From the NCBI GenBank assembly GCA_023266715.1, contig JAHFPK010000114.1, forward strand, positions 1-8,208: a stretch of DNA of 8,208 nucleotides, read 5' to 3'. Under the pieces are notes generated by a model that ran no database searches, was not told the DNA's origin, and saw only the letters and a program-made list of their open reading frames with translations. The position numbers and the translations under genes were made by a program. This DNA comes from Hyphomicrobiales bacterium. Its GTDB lineage: Bacteria; Pseudomonadota; Alphaproteobacteria; Rhizobiales; Aestuariivirgaceae. Shown one piece after another: positions 5,582 to 8,208 of this stretch; position 1 is the stretch's first letter; each line of letters begins with the position of its first letter.

Positions 5582-5926
5582 ATGTTGTCACGTTTTGCCC
5601 CCGTTCTGCTGATTGCCTTTACGGTTGCTGCAACTTTGGCATCACCTTTGCGCGCCGAAGATATTGCCACCTATGAAACAACGCTCAAGGACGCCACATT
5701 TACGGTCGCGGAAATCAAGGTACCTGCGGGCAAGCCCTTCATCATCAAGATGACCAATGGCAATTCGGCCCCCGCCGAACTTGAGGCAAAGGAACTCAAG
5801 ATCGAAAAAGTTGCCGCTGGAAATTCAACCATCATTGTGCGCGTGAAGGCGATGGAACCGGGCAAGTACTTGTTCGTGGATGAGTATCAGGAAGACGTCG
5901 CCAAGGGTTACGTAGTCGTCGAATAA
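5582..5926 (+). CDS. Secreted cupredoxin-fold protein of an iron-uptake pair (FtrB-like)
   Basis: This 114-residue precursor has a clear signal peptide: basic start, hydrophobic core (VLLIAFTVAATLA) and likely cleavage after LRA at residue 25. The mature part of about 89 residues follows the cupredoxin_1 pattern: FTVAEIKVPAGKPFIIKMTNGN (40-61), AELEAKELKIEKVAAGNSTIIV (65-86) and MEPGKYLFVDEY (91-102), ending in KGYVVVE. The same domain is found at the N-terminus of EfeO and in FtrB of the FtrABCD ferrous iron system of Brucella and Bordetella. The mature protein contains no Cys and no His, so it cannot form a classical type-1 copper site. Acidic residues (E66, E68, E71, D100, E101, E104, D105) could bind iron instead. 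A strong AGGAG is present. It lies 11 bases ahead of the FTR1 permease gene and almost certainly delivers or handles iron for it in the periplasm. Confidence 0.85.
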   Translation: MLSRFAPVLLIAFTVAATLASPLRAEDIATYETTLKDATFTVAEIKVPAGKPFIIKMTNGNSAPAELEAKELKIEKVAAGNSTIIVRVKAMEPGKYLFVDEYQEDVAKGYVVVE

Positions 5927-5937
5927 GAGACCATAGC

Positions 5938-6792
5938 ATGATTGGCGCACTCATTATTGTCTTCCGCGAAGTTATCGAAGCAGGCCTCATCGTCGGAATC
6001 GTTCTTGCCGCAACGCGAACTGTCTCGGGCAGCCGCTGGTTCGTTTCCATGGGTGTGCTTGCGGGCGTTCTAGGAAGCTGTCTTGTGGCGGCTTTCACAG
6101 GAACGATCGCCCAGGCATTCGATGGCTTTGGCCAGGAGATTTTCAACGCTGCAATTCTGGCTACCGCCGTTATCATGCTAACCTGGCACAATGTCTGGAT
6201 GGCGCGGAATGGCCGCTCGCTTGTTAGTGAATTGAAACAAGCAGGGCGTGAAGTGCTCCAAGGCCGGAAAACACTGCTGGCTCTTGCCATTGTTGTTGGC
6301 GCAGCCGTTTTGCGTGAGGGTTCCGAGGTGGTCTTGTTCTTGTATGGCGTAGCCATCGGTGACGGTGGATCGGCGGCAGGCATAATTGCAGGCGGCTTTG
6401 TAGGATTGGGGCTGGGCAGCCTCTTTTCAGGACTTACATATTTCGGCCTGCTCCATATTCCCACGCGCCATCTGTTCGTTGTAACAAGCGGGCTCATTAC
6501 GTTTCTCGCCGCTGGCATGGCCGCTCAATCGGTCGCTTTCCTCGAAAATACCGGACTCGTCGAGATATTGGGGAATACCGTCTGGGACACATCACCCCTG
6601 CTTTCCGAAAAAAGCATCGCTGGCCGCATCCTGCACACGCTCGTTGGCTATAGTGATCAACCCACCGGCCTCCAGCTTGTCGTTTACTTCACAACACTTG
6701 CAGCTATTTTCTGCGCAACCAGGTGGGCTGGCAGGCCTCGCGCTCTCGCCGCTTTAGAATCGCCTGCCGCAATCCCCGCCGTGCGAAACTAG
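5938..6792 (+). CDS. FTR1-family high-affinity iron permease
   Basis: This 284-residue inner-membrane permease is related to yeast Ftr1p, EfeU and FtrC. Seven hydrophobic helices are visible, near residues 4-25, 35-60, 68-88, 113-136, 147-170, 178-202 and 246-262. The two iron-binding REXXE motifs are intact: REVIE (10-14) in helix 1 and REGSE (126-130) in helix 4. A TWHNVWM segment (82-88), also usual in the family, follows helix 3. The N-terminus is short, with no periplasmic cupredoxin or imelysin extension, so the separate upstream protein probably fills that role. A purine-rich AAGAGA lies shortly before the ATG. FTR1 permeases generally take up iron coupled to oxidation of Fe(II) to Fe(III). 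The stop codon overlaps that of the convergent MFS gene in CTAG, leaving no space for a terminator between them. Confidence 0.94.
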   Translation: MIGALIIVFREVIEAGLIVGIVLAATRTVSGSRWFVSMGVLAGVLGSCLVAAFTGTIAQAFDGFGQEIFNAAILATAVIMLTWHNVWMARNGRSLVSELKQAGREVLQGRKTLLALAIVVGAAVLREGSEVVLFLYGVAIGDGGSAAGIIAGGFVGLGLGSLFSGLTYFGLLHIPTRHLFVVTSGLITFLAAGMAAQSVAFLENTGLVEILGNTVWDTSPLLSEKSIAGRILHTLVGYSDQPTGLQLVVYFTTLAAIFCATRWAGRPRALAALESPAAIPAVRN

Positions 6793-8027
6793 CTTCTCCC
6801 ATCGAGCTTCCTGGCGCCAAGCAATTCCGGGAACCAGCGTGACCATAGGAACGCCACCGCCATCGTACCAGCACCTCCGACTGCCACGGCTGCAACCGCC
6901 CCAATCCATGCCGCCACAACACCGGCACGAAACTCGCCTAATTCATTGGAGGCACCTATGAACACCCGGTTCACCGCCGTCACTCGCCCGCGCACATTGT
7001 CCGGCGTCCACAATTGCATCAGGGTTTCGCGTACATAGACGCTCACCATGTCGCAAGCTCCCATCAACGCCAGCGCGACGATCGAAAGCGGCACCGATTT
7101 GGAAAGTCCAAACACCACCGTGCAGAGGCCAAAGCCTGCAACAAACAGAAAGAGGATCACACCGGCCTTGTCTCTAATTGGAAATTTGGAAAGCCAAAGC
7201 GCCATGACTATTGCTCCCATTCCCGGCCCGGCTCGTAGCAGCCCGAGCCCCCAGGGGCCCACTTCCAAAATATTGCGTGCATAGATCGGCAACAAAGCCA
7301 CGGCCCCACCAAGCAGCACCGCAAAGAGGTCAAGTGAAATAGCCCCAAGCACGATCTGTTCCGACCTTATGAATTTGAAGCCCGCCAGCAAGGTGGAAAA
7401 ATTGGTTTCCTGCGCATGATTTTCCTGGGGCACACGACCGACCAGAACCACGCATGCGATTGCCAGAACCATCAGGCACACGGCAACGCCGTAAGCGAAT
7501 TGACCTGAAATTCCATAGAGCAACCCGCCTGCGACGGGGCCGGTGATGGTGATGACTTGCCAGGTCATGGAATTGAGCGAGATCCCGTGCGCTAAGGCGT
7601 TCTTGGGCAAAAGATTTGGCGCCAGAGCATCGGCGGCGGGATTCATGAAGGCCCGTGCCGTGCCAAAACCAACCAGCACCACAAAGATTGGCCACACCTG
7701 CTTGAAAGCTGAAACTGTAAAAATCAACAAACCCACTGCACACAGGGCTTCAACAAACAGGCATAAAGCTATGATAAGGCGCCGATTAAACTTGTCGGCG
7801 ATAAGTCCCGTAACCAGCACCAGAAACAACGCCGGCATAAATTGCGCCAATCCTACGAAACCAAGATCAAGCGGATTGCGGGTGAGATCATAGACCTGCC
7901 AACCCACGGCCACCGACATGATTTGCACGGCAAAGCCGGCAGAGCCGAGCGCCGCCAAATAGAATACATACGGTCTGTGCTGGAGGGCATTGGAGGACCT
8001 CAATGCCGGTGGATCGAGTGCCGTCAT
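6789..8027 (-). CDS. MFS exporter, EntS-like MFS_3 family
   Basis: This 412-residue inner-membrane protein has about 12 helices. The loop between helices 2 and 3 is GLIADKFNRRLII (74-86; D78, R82, R83), an MFS motif A. The C-terminal half has the signature MQLWTPDNVRGRVTAVN (337-353) followed by FIGASNELGEFRAGVVAA, characteristic of the MFS_3 branch that includes the enterobactin exporter EntS and many drug or metabolite exporters. Direction is therefore probably export, but the substrate is unknown. No siderophore synthesis gene is visible, so the nearby iron permease alone does not make this a siderophore exporter. There is no clear Shine-Dalgarno before the ATG at 8027. A probable TetR gene ends 53 bases upstream on the same strand, so the two likely form a regulator-exporter pair. 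Its TAG stop shares CTAG with the convergent FTR1 gene. Confidence 0.9.
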   Translation of the reverse strand: MTALDPPALRSSNALQHRPYVFYLAALGSAGFAVQIMSVAVGWQVYDLTRNPLDLGFVGLAQFMPALFLVLVTGLIADKFNRRLIIALCLFVEALCAVGLLIFTVSAFKQVWPIFVVLVGFGTARAFMNPAADALAPNLLPKNALAHGISLNSMTWQVITITGPVAGGLLYGISGQFAYGVAVCLMVLAIACVVLVGRVPQENHAQETNFSTLLAGFKFIRSEQIVLGAISLDLFAVLLGGAVALLPIYARNILEVGPWGLGLLRAGPGMGAIVMALWLSKFPIRDKAGVILFLFVAGFGLCTVVFGLSKSVPLSIVALALMGACDMVSVYVRETLMQLWTPDNVRGRVTAVNRVFIGASNELGEFRAGVVAAWIGAVAAVAVGGAGTMAVAFLWSRWFPELLGARKLDGRS

Positions 8028-8080
8028 GGCAGAACGGGTGCCACACCGTGTTCAGCAAGTCAAAGCGGGAATTACCCTCG

Positions 8081-8208
8081 CTACTCGCCAGCGCCCAAAA
8101 ACACGGCGCGGACAAAATCGCGGTAGAGCATCACCTGCTTCGGCAGCAGATCCTTGTCCTTCAGCACCCGTGACAAGATAATGCCGCCATCGACAAGGAC
8201 AGCCATCA
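8081..8208 (-). CDS. Probable TetR-family regulator, C-terminal fragment
   Basis: The minus strand is open from the window edge to a TAG at 8083-8081, giving about 41 visible residues: MAVLVDGGIILSRVLKDKDL, then LPKQVMLYRDFVRAVFLGAGE. The pattern of a glycine-rich helix (VDGGIILSRV) followed by a short turn and a final amphipathic helix (QVMLYRDFVRAVF) is typical of the end of TetR/AcrR ligand-binding domains. The DNA-binding part lies beyond the window. The visible Met is probably internal, as the frame continues to the edge. It is 53 bases upstream of the MFS exporter on the same strand, a common regulator-efflux arrangement. This identification rests on a short fragment. Confidence 0.6.
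   Translation of the reverse strand, partial: MAVLVDGGIILSRVLKDKDLLPKQVMLYRDFVRAVFLGAGE

Noticed and set aside
5832..6518. A 228-residue open frame on the minus strand opposite the cupredoxin and FTR1 genes.
   Set aside because: Its composition is rich in Pro, Arg, Ser and Thr with no domain pattern, as expected for the antisense of a GC-rich membrane protein gene. The plus-strand gene has clear REXXE motifs.
5582..6792. Naming the pair efeO-efeU.
   Set aside because: The small protein lacks the M75/imelysin peptidase-like domain of EfeO and no EfeB follows; the FtrB-FtrC resemblance is closer, but not firm enough to assign symbols.
6789..8027. Assigning the symbol entS to the MFS exporter.
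   Set aside because: The MFS_3 branch holds many exporters with different substrates and no siderophore synthesis gene is visible.
1..8208. Signs of mobile elements, CRISPR arrays or phage genes.
   Set aside because: No transposase, integrase, terminal repeats, target duplications or regularly spaced repeats are visible.

Overview
The window reads as chromosomal DNA of an alphaproteobacterium, most likely of the order Hyphomicrobiales (Rhizobiales). This rests on the protein flavour, a moderately high GC content judged by eye, a cysteine-free ribosomal protein S4 of 205 residues, and a core trmJ-murI-rpsD block on one strand. The species cannot be named. No tRNA, rRNA, insertion sequence, integrase or CRISPR array is visible.

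Left part, + strand (1-2925): four tightly packed, probably translationally coupled genes. They are the tail of a DMT/EamA-type transporter, an MFS permease, a small N-terminally anchored protein of unknown function, and a Rieske non-heme iron oxygenase of the choline/carnitine/betaine-like branch. The junctions are ATGA, a 3-base gap and TAATG. The layout suggests uptake and oxidative breakdown of a small, perhaps quaternary-amine-like substrate. No reductase partner for the oxygenase is encoded here.

Middle part, - strand (2924-5411): the core block of trmJ (tRNA 2'-O-methyltransferase), murI (glutamate racemase, overlapping trmJ by ATGA) and rpsD (ribosomal protein S4). rpsD appears to have its own promoter, with a perfect TTGACA box overlapping the murI stop codon. 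Its leader of about 115 nt holds a terminator-like hairpin, a second perfect hairpin and a stem that would mask the Shine-Dalgarno sequence. rpsD ends in an intrinsic terminator whose U-tract overlaps the stop codon of the convergent oxygenase gene.

Right part: a divergent intergenic region (5412-5581) with a Fur/Irr-like operator and a separate perfect 8-bp dyad drives a two-gene + strand iron-uptake unit. This unit is a secreted cupredoxin-fold protein without His or Cys, followed by an FTR1-family permease with two REXXE motifs. It converges on a - strand MFS exporter of the EntS-like MFS_3 branch, with both genes ending in the same CTAG. Upstream of the exporter lies the C-terminal end of a probable TetR-family regulator, cut by the window edge.

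Most genes belong to recognised families. The points most worth a second look are the rpsD leader, the double regulatory signal ahead of the iron-uptake pair, the ligand-less cupredoxin, and the oxygenase operon with its uncharacterised small membrane protein.
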